Source: Armillaria gallica
Lineage: Eukaryota; Basidiomycota; Agaricomycetes; Agaricales; Physalacriaceae
Direction of reading: 5' to 3'
Length of the DNA: 64,000 bases
Assembly (NCBI GenBank): GCA_037576215.1
Contig: JBANDB010000015.1
Location: 1,736,001 to 1,800,000 of the forward strand
Part shown: positions 44,845 to 56,304 of the stretch, piece by piece
Position numbering within the stretch: the first letter of the stretch is position 1
Layout of the letters: each line of letters starts with the position of its first letter
Made by a program: the position numbers and the translations under genes
The notes under the pieces: model-generated
What the model was told of the DNA's origin: nothing
Databases searched by the model: none
Seen by the model: the letters and a program-made list of their open reading frames with translations, nothing else

Positions 44845-46183
44845 CAACAGGTAAGACGTGTTCCAGTCAATATCATGGTGTTTTAACGACTTCCACAGCA
44901 TGGCCTCATTTGGTTTGACACCAAAGGATGCTATTGCTCCCAGCTGGGCTCTCTTTATGTTCTCTGCTGTTGATTTTTGCTGCATACTTTCTTTGTTTTC
45001 ACATTCCCGGAGCGCCTTGTATGCTTGGTTTTGAGACATTTTGGCTAGTGCTGCCCCAGTGAGTCTGATGGATGGATCAATTTCCAGGTTTACATCCTCA
45101 AATCCTTCTATCCATGCTCCTTCTTCTGCCAGTGAGTCTGCTTTATCGTTCTCATGATGGCCACTTCGTTTTTTGACCCAGGTTATAGTGGAGACTTGTT
45201 TTCTCCCATGATAGCTCGCTACCATCGATTAAAGGATGTTTCTGTCATGGATTCCAATATATCTGTTTTCTTCCATTGATCTCAGGGAAGTTGTGAGATG
45301 TTTCAGAACGTGTTTTGAGTTTGTGTCAGTGTGGAGGGTATATCTGGGGTTTACACTTTCTGCTAGGATTTTGGCTGTCATTGCCCCGCCAACCTGACAC
45401 GTTTGGTCTAGATATGGGGGGACTCTGAGAGCTTTTTCCAACCTGTCTTCCCCTACCGTGGATATGCCTGCACCTGCTCTAGATTCCAGGGAGGTTCCTG
45501 CTTCATGGTAGGAGCTGGCTGTCATTGCATATATTGTTCTGCTTGGTGGTGCAATCCTTAAATCCGGCAGTTTGTTGCACACTTTTCCTTCAGTAAAGAT
45601 GCGGAATGTGTTTGCTACGGGTCCATGGACGGTTACACGTCTGTCAAATTCAAAGCCCTCGTTTTGTTGAGTTGGGGCATCTTCGTAGTCCTCTGGGAGC
45701 ATGTAACGAGGGTCCCATTTCCTTGGGAGGGTATCAAGTAGGTCTTTTGCCCTTAGCATGCATTCGTTCGGGTTCTTACACCCCAGGTTGTCCATCATAG
45801 CTTCGCAAATATGACATGCACATCTCCCACCTCGATTGCTCGTGACATGGCTGGGATCGTCTAAGAGAAGGGATGTTTCTTCGGCTTCTCCCACTGTCCG
45901 AAGATCATGGTTTTCTCTAAGACATATGCTTGCTGATGAGCATGTTAGTAGACGAATTTTGGGGTTTGCTTCGGCATGGTACCACATTGGATGACTGCAC
46001 AGGATTTCTCTGGAGAAAGCTATGCCTTCAACTCTGACTCCTGTTTCCTTGGCTATGTCCAGCATTCTTTGAAGATCTGGGGGGAGCATTGATTTCTTTG
46101 TAGCAAAGGATTGCAAGAAGATGTTCAATTTAATCTTCTTGGGAATATTTCTCTCCGCTTTCGTACCTTGGTGTGCTATAATA

Positions 46184-46663
46184 CTGTACTATTTCGACCG
46201 GTAATTCACATAACGCGTAACAGTGGCTTGTGAAGTGAATCTCTCGGTATATCGTAACGTGTAACAACAGACAATGAAGCTAGTAGCCTACAGGTATGAA
46301 AAATGCGATTTTTGCCCCTCCAAAATACTTTTTGGTCACGTTTGGTAGCTCTATGAACAACAGGTGGTGCCTATCCTTCCACGATTTTCCTTGGGAGATC
46401 CAGTCTGAAGCATTATAGGTGCTCATTATTGTTGAATGTTGGCTGAGTCTAGCAGGGTGTTTCCCCTGCAACACAAATTGTAATTGTACAACCTTAGTGA
46501 AATTATTTTAATAATCTTATCTGATGTAATGGTGGTGCTTGCTCAGGTCTTGTGAAGCTAATTTCCTCAACATAACGTGTAACACTCAACTCTGAACCTC
46601 TAGTCAATTGACCATATACCATAACACGTAACAGCCCATGAAGCTACAGTTGAAATAGTACAG
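46184..46663 (-). mobile_element. 480-bp TIR element (MITE-like), TA duplication, copy 1
   Basis: Ends are ctgtactatttcgac at the left and its inverse gttgaaatagtacag at the right, flanked by TA (46182-46183 and 46664-46665). Removing 480 bp plus one TA restores the LINE frame exactly (FAHDIIAHQG). Four copies of a word of the type cataacRYgtaaca lie near the ends, two at each side, as expected of subterminal transposase sites. The minus strand carries a 48-codon frame (46280-46426) starting MSTYNASDWISQGKSW, paralogous to one in copy 2. TA duplication fits a Tc1/mariner-like transposase, but that is inference. Confidence 0.8.
46280..46426 (-). CDS. small reading frame in the TIR element
   Basis: Forty-eight codons starting MSTYNASDWISQGKSWKDRH. 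The other copy of the element has a frame at the same distance from the TIR (about 240 bp) starting MSAFKAEEWIKQGKIW. The conserved pattern M-S-x-aromatic-x-A-x-acidic-W-I-x-Q-G-K-x-W suggests that the ancestor encoded a peptide or a captured exon. It is too short to be a transposase. No known family. Confidence 0.35.
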   Translation of the reverse strand: MSTYNASDWISQGKSWKDRHHLLFIELPNVTKKYFGGAKIAFFIPVGY

Positions 46664-49600
46664 TATCATGGGCAAAGTAAGTCCATGTTGGTTTTCCCTC
46701 TGAGAGAAGTTCTTTTATCCACATCGACTCTATAGCTTTGTTTCTTGTTCTTATATCTAGAATGTCGAGTCCCCCTTGGCATTGTGGAGTTTTCAGTGTT
46801 TCTAAGCTGATTAGGTTTTTCGTTTGACTTTCCCAAATAAACTTTCGTTCTCTCTTTTCGAGTTGGTCTTCAATATGTTTTGGCATACCTTGGACCATTG
46901 TTAGGTATTGAGTGAGGCCACCTATTACTGTTTGAATGATTATCCTGCGGTTGGGGACTGAAGGATGGGACATTTCCCATTGATTGAGGCTTTTGTCAAC
47001 CTTTTCCATTACTTGTGTCCATGCTGTGTTAGCTGGGATTCTATTTCTGAACCAAGCTCCTAGAATGCAGGTTGCTTCACCATCTGCCACAATGTGGATG
47101 TCCTCTGGCATTTGGTTGAAATCATCATTCGTTTTCCACTCATTAATTACTTTTTGTCAGAAGTTCTTCTGACCTATTGGGATGATTTTAGTCTTTGCTA
47201 CGTTGAATCTAGCTCCGCTTGCTAGGCACCAGACATCAAGGATTTTCATCAGTTCTTCAACATTATCATTTTCATGGAGAAAGGTGGTAGTGTTGTCAGC
47301 AAAGAGTTTAGCTATCAGATGTTCTGCTGAACCAGGGACTTCTAGACCTTTCAAGCTAGATTTACATAGCATTTCAGCCAGGGGCTCAATGGCAAGATCA
47401 AAGAGAAGGCATGAAAGAGGGTCACCTTGGTGAACCCCACATGTGACCTTGAACGGTGAGCTAAGAAAGCCATTTACCATTACCCTAGTGTGTGCATTTT
47501 CATATAGGGACTTTATTGTTGTGATGAACTGGTCTGGGATTTTGAAGGCTTCTAGGACTTTCCATAGGTAATCATGACAAATCTTGTCATATGCTTTTTC
47601 TTGGTCTAATGCAATTATTAGACCATTCGTTTGGGTGATATCTGCATGATCAATTATCATTCGGATTAGTTTGGTTTGGTTAGTGATTTGATGTCCAGGT
47701 ATGAATCCTGCTTGGCCATTATGGATAAGTTCTGGTGCTGAACATACTAACTTGATTGACAGGGCTTTTGTGAAGAGCTTATACTCTGAGTTTAAGAGTG
47801 TGATTGGCCGATAGTTTGACATTTGGTTTTTGTCATTCTTTTTGTATATAGGGCACATCCAGCCTTCTGTGAAGCATGTAGATGTGTCTATCCCATATTC
47901 TTCTATGTCATTGAAAACTTCTGTTAGGATGCCAACAATGTCAAAGCTAGGTAGGCCTTTCCTTTTGTCTTCGGTGAAGCAATCATTGAAGATCTTAAAG
48001 AACTTATTTGTTGCTCCGTTTATCCCTGGTGCGGAGCCATTTTTGGATAGTCACAGCGGTTTTTGTACTTCATCTCTGGAGGTTTTTGTTTTGAGATTTT
48101 TCTTGTTCTCCTCGGAAGGTCTCACCATTATGTTGGATCTGAGGACTTCACTCATTGCCCTATCCCAGGTGTCTTCCTCTATGTCAAGGCCGTCATTCTG
48201 GAGAGTGTTTCTATGATAGTCTCACATCATTTTTGCCATTTTAGGAGAGTATTTCTCATAGCGGGGCTGTGGATTTCCCAGGTTTTCTCCTCCTCCAGAG
48301 GCTAGTTCTTGCTCTGGAGCTGTATCTTCTTGTCTCAGGGCTCTTTCTGGCATGGGAATTTCCAGAGCTTGTATTGCATCTCTTGGTCTTGCTTCTTTAT
48401 TAGTCTGGAAGTAATATTTTGACACTGTCTCTCCTTTGAGATGGTCTTTGGCCACCATGAATCGCCTAGCCATGTTATGTTCCTCCTTTTTAATGTTTTT
48501 TAGTTCCTTTTTAAGGTTAGCTAACCTCTCTGAACATTGAAGATCGTCAAGTGAGTTCTCATAGGTCAGTCTGCTGATAGCTCTGTTCAGATCAGACTCT
48601 CTTTGTCAGGCCCTGGTTTTGATTGTGCATTCTCTTAACCTTGCCTGGTGCATGGCTTCAGTTATGAACTTTTCATAGATTCTCTGTGCATTCTCATTGG
48701 GAGTTCTACCTGCTTGTTTGACAGCTCTTATTCCTTCTTGGGCTCTTATGCCTAACTCCTTGACGGTGTCTTTGAATTGAGCATCTTTTAGCACTCCATC
48801 TGGGCATGCCCATCTTCCTTTCCCTTGCAGCGGTGCATCTTCATGTGCAATCTGCATGGAAACCATGTCATGGTCTACACCTGTTATTCCTACGGGTTGG
48901 ATCTTCCATTGCCTGGCCATCTCCATAAGCCTTTCTGTCACATAGATTCTGTCAATCCATGATTGGAAGACTTTCGTGACTCTTTCCAGGGATCCCTCAA
49001 TTGGGAAGCTCTTTGTACAGTTGTATGTGTATTCTCTCTTATCAGGGAAGGTGTTTCGCCACCCATCTTGGAGTCTTAGGAGCTCTTTCAATTCGTCAAA
49101 AGCTAATCTGACCTCTATGTTATCTGAACACATGGGTAGGTGGTCGATGGAATCCTCAACAAAATTCATATCTCCACCCATATAATCAGGTTTCCAAGAG
49201 GGGTTTTCTGAGAAGAAGGAATAAGGGGTTCTGAAGAAATCAGCACTTTTGCTAGCTGTGCTTGCCATCATGTTTGGTGTATAGATTCCCAGGATTATGA
49301 TGTCCTTGTCCCCATGCCATTTTGTTTTTAGAAGCATTGCGTGCCCTGGAACTATGACTCTTGTCTCAATGTTATGCCAGAGCATGAGCTGTTTGTTGAC
49401 AACAATAGCCACGCCTCCTTTGCTAGTCGGGTTCTCTGGGTCAGCTGTGAAGCATATTTTCATCCTACATGCAAAGAGATTTTCTAGCTTGTCTCATCTC
49501 CTTTCTGTTAGGTGGGCTTCTGATATCACCAGAATTCCGGTTTTTGAGGTCCGTAGTAGCTGGTTAATGTGGCTCCATGTGCTCTCTGATATGCTATCTC

Positions 49601-50557
49601 CTGACCCTGCACAGCTAAAGCCATTGATGTTGAGGCACGATATCAGGATAGCTGCTCTAGTTTCCTTTCTCTGCTTATCTCGTCTCTCCTGTCTGTTGTT
49701 TGTGTAGGAGGTCTGTTGGGAGATCTCAACTGGGGGGTTCCCTCGCTGGGTATCAGGCAGATTGGGGTTGTTATTTGAGTCAGAGCATGGCTCATTTCTC
49801 CGTGGGTTCATGGCATGGCCACTCTCGCTATTTGGTGTCTTGTCCAAGGGGGGACTTGAGTCACATGAGGGTGTTGAGAAGCTCAACAGGCATCGTCGAT
49901 TATTTCTACGACACCGTCTACCACTGGTTTGCGTGGTAGTTCCTTGATCTGAGTAGGACACAGACAAGGATTCAGCTGGCCTATTCCTATCATTGTTTGG
50001 GGGACTGAGTGACATCCAGTCAACCACACCATTCTCCAGGAATTCCAAGACTGGTTCCCCACTGTCGCTACTCACATTGTCATCTTGTGAAGAGGGGTGA
50101 CCAGTGGGTATGTCAGAGCCTCAACAGAGCGATGCGAGGCCAGTACCATAAAAACCACATTCGTTTTGTGGAGTTACCCTAGTTTCCAGACAGTTAGTAG
50201 TGCAGCGATTTCATGTACCGAGTTTGCCAAACTGTGGCATGCTAAGACGGATCCATTTAGAAGATACCTCTGGTGAGAAGAGGGCTTCCAAACAGTAGTG
50301 GCTCTGTTGGCCCTTGTCGGAGTATTGTTGTATCGCCCCTCCCTGCTCAGCTGTCCATCCTACCTCCAATAAGCCATCAGTAATCAGAACAAAAAGGTGC
50401 TTCGATGAGTGTTATATAAAGCTAACAGACTTCTCATCTTAACCAGGCTCACCCCTGGCTTCGCTTTCAAGCTTGAGGCTTGTCGAGATCAAATTAGCGA
50501 TGGATACATGTCTCTGTTGAAATAAGTACATTCTTTGACATTTAGGTGGTACACTGA

Positions 50558-51871
50558 CTACTGCTTTTTACCACATCTGACTTCCTTCCAGCCGTCATCC
50601 TTCTTCTTTCCTCGTTTGGATTGACCGCCTGGGTTTGCACTATCCTCTTTCCGTTTCTGGTATGTTGGCTTGGGAGTATCCGACTTCATCATGCGCAGCC
50701 GTAGCTTGTCAGTGGAGGGACCATACCACATGGAGTCGACCTCCGGGAATGGGCGGGCATGGCTTGGGTGGTTTTGATTCTTGCACCAATCACAACTTAT
50801 AATTTTGTCAACGTTGATGAGCTGCTGGTAGTTGACTCAAATTCGCAGCCTGCAGATGTGCACCATAATCACTCAGTGAAAGTCCAGGTTGTTTGTGATG
50901 GGAGCTCCTGTCAGAAGGAATATGGGGCCTTTGTCGTTGTCGAAGTTCTTTGTTTCAATGTACAAGAGACGCCATGAGTGGGTCATCATGACCGTGAGCT
51001 CGGCAGGGTTACCGGAGTGACCTTGGGATTGGGTTATACATTTGACCAGGTTCTGAATGGAAGTATCGTGCCAGGTGGCGGCTTTGATGCAGGCAAGGGC
51101 TTCTGCTATCAGTTCTGGATCGTTGTCAATGACGTTGCCCTGGAAGGTGGTAATGGTCCAGGCGAGGGCTGACAGGTCGAATTGTATGAGGTTCCAAACT
51201 GAGTGCAAAGCCGTCGTGAAGCACTGATGCCAGAGGAGGAACTTGCCAAAATCTTCGGAGAAACCTGTTACTATCAGGGGCCACAGTTTATCGAAAGCAC
51301 TTCTCCTGCCATGACCCTCGTCTCTGTTTTTGCTCTTTTTGTCCTCCTTCGCCTCCAGAGGGAAGAAAATGGTGAGTTTGCCTTTGTCTGGGAAGTCCAG
51401 GCCCTTGAGGAAGGTTTTGAGCATCAGATCCGCTCTGTGGTTGTCTGCATAGAATTTGGGGCCCGCTCCGAAGGGGATGGCTGCGATGAATTTCTCTGGG
51501 GAGGCTGTAATAGCATCTCGTATTTCTTCTGGGAAACCGGCGGTGATGTGATTCCATGAGATGAAGACTCATGGGAAGGTGGCGTCCATGAAAGGTGCTG
51601 CTGATCCTGCTGGGAGGGTGGCAGGGGTTTCACCAGAGCAAGTGAGCTTGTCATAGGGGAATGCATCAGCCAAGAGGGGCACGGACGTAAAATAGCCAAT
51701 GTGACCTACATTTTCGTATTTAAGGATCGGCCCCACCCCCTCCCCTCCCCTCCTTCCATATAGGGTAGTAATATAGCTATATTTGGGATGCTTAGTCATA
51801 GTATTTGTTGGCGGCAACTTCTGGCTAGTTGCTGGGTACATGCCGGACCTTGTGGCAACTGATTCCAGCAC
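50558..51871 (-). pseudogene. LINE ORF1 with zinc-knuckle remnant
   Basis: Reading in one frame through three in-frame stops (TGA 51569-51571, 50873-50875, 50837-50839) to TAG at 50558-50560. It includes FIAAIPFGAGPKFYADNHRA and LKTFLKGLDFPDKGKLTIFF, then SAFDKLWPLIVTGFSEDFGK and LIAEALACIKAATWHD. A knuckle follows as CDWCKNQNHPSHARPFP, where the last Cys of C-x2-C-x4-H-x4-C reads Arg, and a Lys-rich tail closes it. ORF1 proteins of LINEs bind the element RNA. The start is uncertain because an upstream methionine could not be chosen. Confidence 0.7.
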
Positions 51872-53103
51872 CGTTCCAGTAACACAAAAAGGCTAGAATG
51901 TGTATCAGAACATTCAAAGGGTTACATTTTGATCAATTTATTGACTCAATGCCTCATGAGGACATATCAAACTGCTATATAAGATAAGTCAGTTTCATGT
52001 TTAAGGTCGGCACCCCTCCCCCCCTCCTCCCCTACCCCCTTTGCCAGATTTTAGCCGCGCACCCCTCTTGGCATCAGCTGCAATGGGCAGGTTGGCGGTG
52101 GCTTGAGGGTCTGGGAATTCGTATGGCATTGGGAAAGAGTGGGCAAGGTTTGTTTTCCTGCATGCTTCTCTGGTTACATCGTTTTCGGGTGGTGGGGGTG
52201 TCTACAGTATGGTTAGAGGTGGACCTTTAATTTGCTGGTGACATGGACGTACGTTCGGTCTGGCTCTGTTTTCTGAGGTTTTTTGTTTTTTGTTGGGGTT
52301 TCCTCCTGTTGAGGTGGCGTCTCCGTGGTTTGTGGAAGACAGTTTGGTGAGTGGTTGGTGGGTGAGGTGAGGGGTGATATTTTCTGTGTCGCAGATCCCT
52401 TTTAATGGGTTAGTGGTTGTCTTTGTTCTGGGGGAGTAATGCACAAGCCTTTGTTGCCTTTGTTTTCGGATGTCCAGATTGGTTATTCATTGACAAGATT
52501 AGCCATTGTGTCTTCTTCGATCTGATTCGACTTCCTTTGTTCTCGGGGGTGAGTGGCTTAGAGATCAGAGTGGCGTGCAGGCATTCTGGATGGCAGCCCA
52601 TCTGCTGGAGGGTGTGTGGAGAGTGGAGGTATTCTCCAGTGTTTTCGACGATGGAAGATATGCCGCAGGCGACATCATGGTTTTGGAGGTGGTCGTCATG
52701 CAACAGTGACTGTTGAGCGTGATGTCACATAACCTTGTCGCTCTTGGTGGCAGCCTCTCTACGACGTCTGACTCGTCTTAGAGGGGGGGCTTTCCGTTCA
52801 ATGCCCTGGCATAGTGAAAGGCAGACTTAAGGAGAGGTTGTCTGGGATATAGGTTTAAATTAGGAGGTTTGGGGGCCTAGTGAAGGTATTGGGACTCTAA
52901 TATCTACTACAGGAGGTAGATGGTTGCCCTGCTCAGTAGAACTGAGACGTCTCGAGACTACGAGACGTTTCTCCTGACTGATAAGGGTGCAGGAACGACT
53001 ATTTATCTTTCTCGATGTCTTGACGAGAGAGATCCCTTGAGCCAAGCTTGAAGTGGCAAGACATGGAACCCCACATGGTGGTGGTTCTTGATCAAGGGTG
53101 TCC
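51872..53103 (-). other. 5' region of the LINE
   Basis: Between ORF1 and the right target duplication. It has C-rich runs on the plus strand (51730-51755 and 52008-52040) and no recognised coding. It is assigned to the LINE only because the 13-mer at 53104 marks its end. Confidence 0.5.
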
Positions 53104-53116
53104 AACCACAACCTAC
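53104..53116. repeat. right 13-bp target duplication of the LINE
   Basis: aaccacaacctac, identical to 40489-40501. Confidence 0.65.
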
Positions 53117-53247
53117 TTGATTCATTCCATGCTCTGCTATCCTTCAACAAAGCTCGTCTCTGCCATTCCATCTCAATGCCACAATTTCTGCAAGTTTGAT
53201 GAACGAATCCCTATTTTTGGGATGGTCCAACGAGGGCTCAAATTCGT

Positions 53248-54845
53248 AGCAGCATAATTCGATCAGCGGGTAGGAGAATGTGCACCGACTCTCGTTCTAT
53301 GTAGCTTATCGTTCCTTTTCTTCCCCTAGGCCCTGCAACACGCCGCCGTCAAGTCCATTCCCATAGCATACGCAATGGTACGTGACATTTCCCCTTTCTT
53401 TTCACATTTAGCTCAGGTGGTGGTCAATCAGAGCGGCTCCATACATTGTCGATAACACAAATTGAACAGATCTCTGGGAGTATGGTCATGAGGCTCGGTA
53501 AGCCTTTCCCCAAGATGACTTGAAAGAGGGCTAACGAATCCTCTAGACACCTATCCCAGGATTCCGAGGGAGGGATGGTGGACGATGTACTGAAGCGAGT
53601 GCTTGGTAGATGGTGCAGGTGCGTGCATTGCTCTTTGAACGATTTGGCATTCCTCATTTTCATCAGGTCCCTCTCAATCTTGCAAACCACATCGACAGTG
53701 CATTATCATTACCAACGATATGTGTCATTGACCTTACTTTGCCATCACTCATGCCATCTTTTCAGAGGGAGGGTTCACGCTTGTTCCGCCATCGACAAGG
53801 GTGATGGTTCTCGATTCTACAGGTAGAAGCTCCAGTGGGGTTGCTTGCTTCCTGCAGTGCTTTTATCACTGACTCGAGTGTGTGCAGAGCAGACAAGCGT
53901 ATGAACAGGAACCGATGAGCGGAAGAGACGGGAGATGTGTGCACGCCAAGGGAGATGGCTGTAGGACAGATGTGGCTATTATTATGCTGGATAGAGATAT
54001 AGGGGGGGCATAGGTGTCTTCTGTTCTTCGGGGTATTCGACGTGACTCGGCGATGGCGACAGGTTTCAGACCTCAGATGTGAGATGCAGCATACATGAAG
54101 CTGAAGGCTATAACATGCGCATCCCATCACCCTCAGATGGCACGTTCGCCACCATGGATGCATACTGCACTGATGCATCCCAGTTCTCCTCTGCCCTCAC
54201 CGTGCACCTGTTTGTGTGGATGATAGTCACAGTTCTATTCTTGTTCGTCCCTTCCCATCCCTTGTCGCTGATTAAGATTGCTGACCCTGGTGTATGCAGT
54301 TTAACCTTGCTCGCGGCTCTGCAAGTCCGCATTGTCCATGCATTCTTTGGCTGTCTTTCTGTCCCTTTGTGCTTCTTGCCTATTCAGAGTTGTCTGCGCC
54401 ATCTAGTAAGGCTATCATCCACACCAAGTACGTCTCTCCTCCTTCTCTCCATCAGCTCACACCTTCCCAGTCTCGCCAAATCGGAGGGCGCACGTTACCG
54501 TACTCCCAATCGGCTCATTCTAGCTCCTTTATTTTATTATACCTCCGTTTGTTGTACACTTTCTCATCATGGCATGTCATCCACTCCATGCGTCCTTTGT
54601 AATTCTAATCATTGTTTATAATGATAACAAGTGCTACGATTATAATGATAACAAGTGCTATGATTATAATACTTACAGTAGTACGATACCATATGGGATC
54701 TACAAATACCATGAGCACTGTGCTCCCTCTGCAAGTACACTAAAACCTCCAGTCCCATCTAGACAATGTATCTCGACAGTACAAGTAAGCAGCTAATCTC
54801 TCCATGCCCTAAGCCAGACTGAGAATGCCACGAGAACATGACATC
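53248..54845 (+). repeat. R1 dispersed family, long copy
   Basis: Collinear over about 1.6 kb with 57312-58925. Both begin agcagcat.at..gatca..gggta and keep an intron-like block ending tcttcccctag, then a short exon. They continue with a gtacgtgacatttc donor block, the blocks shared with the 16 kb copy, and a tail with gattataatac...ccagactgagaatgcca. The copy here keeps the longest frame (54079-54621, 180 codons from MRIPSPSDGTFATMDAYC). That frame includes a hydrophobic stretch, LFVWMIVTVLFLFV, suggesting a membrane protein. The product is not recognised. Confidence 0.7.
54621..54668 (+). repeat. 24-bp tandem duplication
   Basis: Two units, 54621-54644 and 54645-54668, differ at one base (C/T). 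The unit occurs once, partly, in the other R1 copy near 58770. Confidence 0.8.
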
Positions 54846-56296
54846 GCCCCACCCACACACTAAGTGAAAATGGTGTGTTCTATCATGTCGAATATGCCTG
54901 TAGGTCCACCTCTCTCAATCACACATCACTTTGCAGATCCTCCAATTTAGACATCTGCCCCCTCTGGCTGAACATTGTCCCCTGCAGCGGTGAGTCAGCT
55001 TGGATGTGGGGAAACAGACGTTGCTCTGCTGTTGACTTGGCATCAAGAAGCAGGGGCTGATGCTATACGTACTGCGCTTGACAGCGTGCCCAGATAGAGC
55101 ATGTTGAAAAAGGTGCTGAGTCCAGATGGTCCTGACCTGCTTTCCTTCGTGTCCCTCTCTCTCACAGTACTGGTGTTGCGTGCCAAGAAACCTCGTCCTC
55201 TTAAAGTCAGGGTGGTACCTAAGAACCTTGCTCGCGCTGCAGCAATAAGAATACGTGTCTGGAAACGATGCCTTTCCTTCGTAACCGGAGCAGAGTGCGT
55301 CATATGGCTGCGAGGTGCATCTAAGCGTCTGTCAGAATCGAGTTCAACCGCCCCACCAGTTCTTCTGTGCCGTGATCCATATTAGATGGGATAGATCTGA
55401 AACATGAACACGAACGAGGGCGCCTATGGGTCCAGTGTCTGAGATGAACGAGGCGAGATGTATGCCTTGGGATGCTCCCGTTTAGTGCTAGCCCTATACA
55501 AGAAAGACTCATACCTACATACCTCGTCTCGGTGACGGTTGTGTACAGAGAGCCAGTATGGGATTGCCTGTCGACATCCAAGAAGTAAGGATACACCTGG
55601 ACCCACAAGATTGGAGATCTCGACATAGGAAATACGTATGTTGAGCTGGATCGCTGGCCATTCGGTATTGACTTTTCCCACTCACCGTCTTGCTGTGGTA
55701 GATCAAAGCAAACCCAAGAGATATAGCCAAGAGCTAAGACCGACACGGAGTGCACATGTGCATGGTGGTGGCGCTGATGATGAGCTGGGAAGGAAGTCTT
55801 GTCAAAAAGAGATGACTAAGCATGTGTCATGTTGTCTGTCTTGAATATGGCGACATTTCATTTCTTTCAATTCAGGCCGTACCTACGGATTTCACTGCAA
55901 ACGTATTACTTAGAGGTCTCAGGGCATACAAAACTCCTACAAGTTATTATAAAAAACAACCAAGACAGATAACACGTGGATTCCTACAGAGAACAAAATG
56001 ACCAAAATAAAGCCATGTGGGCTCACTATCCTAAAAAGATCTGGTTTCTATCGCGGGTGGACTCATGCAGTCTGAACTCGCCTAGAGTTTGTCAAGGGGT
56101 GAGCAAGCAGTATCTTCCTCCGTAGAACCTGAGAGTACCTACTTATTCACCTGGCACATCACGATCTGGTTGATCCCCGAGTGCCGGAAATTCCTTGCCC
56201 CCTCCTGAGTCAACTTGTTCACCACATCCCTTCCCATTGTATTCCGGCCCCATGGCAGAAGCTACCCATGTTAACAGAGCTTCCTTAAGTTGTTGA
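54846..56296. other. region with an unassigned minus-strand coding signal
   Basis: A minus-strand frame at 55321-55755 (144 codons, starting MHSVSVLALGYISWVCFDLP) has a plausible donor after FDLPQQD (gtgagtggg). An overlapping frame reads AISLGFALIYHSK. It could be a broken gene exon, possibly membrane-associated, but no family is recognisable. Nothing else is seen. Confidence 0.3.
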
Positions 56297-56304
56297 TGCG
56301 CCCC
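56297..56304. repeat. left 8-bp target duplication of the hAT-type MITE
   Basis: TGCGCCCC, repeated exactly at 56940-56947. Confidence 0.85.

Larger units (their letters stand above)
40936..50075 (-). pseudogene. LINE ORF2: AP-type endonuclease, reverse transcriptase, RNase H
   Basis: One frame over 1,724 codons once the two nested elements are removed; both removals (482 incl. TA, and 3,486) preserve phase exactly. From about residue 140: endonuclease motifs LNINGF, ISEAHLT, GDMNFVEDSIDH, SWIDRIYVT and GVDHD. RT from about residue 740: NYRPITLLNSEYKLFTKAL, GFIPGHQI, ALDQEKAYD, GVHQGDPLS, then FADN where FADD is expected (second Asp to Asn). RNase H at roughly 1380-1500 has TDTNSK and WVKKRSGHHENDKADSLAEE, but the usual TDGS reads TASS and the QVGE Glu is Gly. 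Near 1605 is a C-terminal CGYCKHC...H...C cluster. Stops: TGA at 49494, 48606, 48222, 48051 and 47157, TAA at 45229 (lowest coordinate of each). Five TGA of six fit CGA decay. Confidence 0.85.
40502..53103 (-). mobile_element. full-length Tad-like LINE with two nested insertions
   Basis: A minus-strand non-LTR retrotransposon. Its 3' end is a 34-nt poly(A) (plus-strand T run 40502-40535). Matching 13-mers flank it at 40489-40501 and 53104-53116. It carries ORF1 with a zinc-knuckle remnant (50558-51871), ORF2 with endonuclease, RT and RNase H (40936-50075), a 3' UTR of about 400 bp and a long pyrimidine-rich 5' region (51872-53103). Two later elements sit in ORF2 (41359-44844 and 46184-46663). 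Without them it is about 8.6 kb. The presence of RNase H and of an ORF1 ending in a zinc knuckle suggests the Tad clade (inference). Inactive: nine in-frame nonsense codons, a changed RT active site and altered RNase H acids. Confidence 0.85.

Noticed and set aside
46184..46663. Reading this interval as part of LINE ORF2
   Set aside because: TIRs, TA duplications and exact frame restoration on removal show it is a separate insertion.
53048..53257. Plus-strand frame across the right LINE duplication
   Set aside because: It crosses the 13-bp target duplication, so it joins element and flank and cannot be an ancestral gene.
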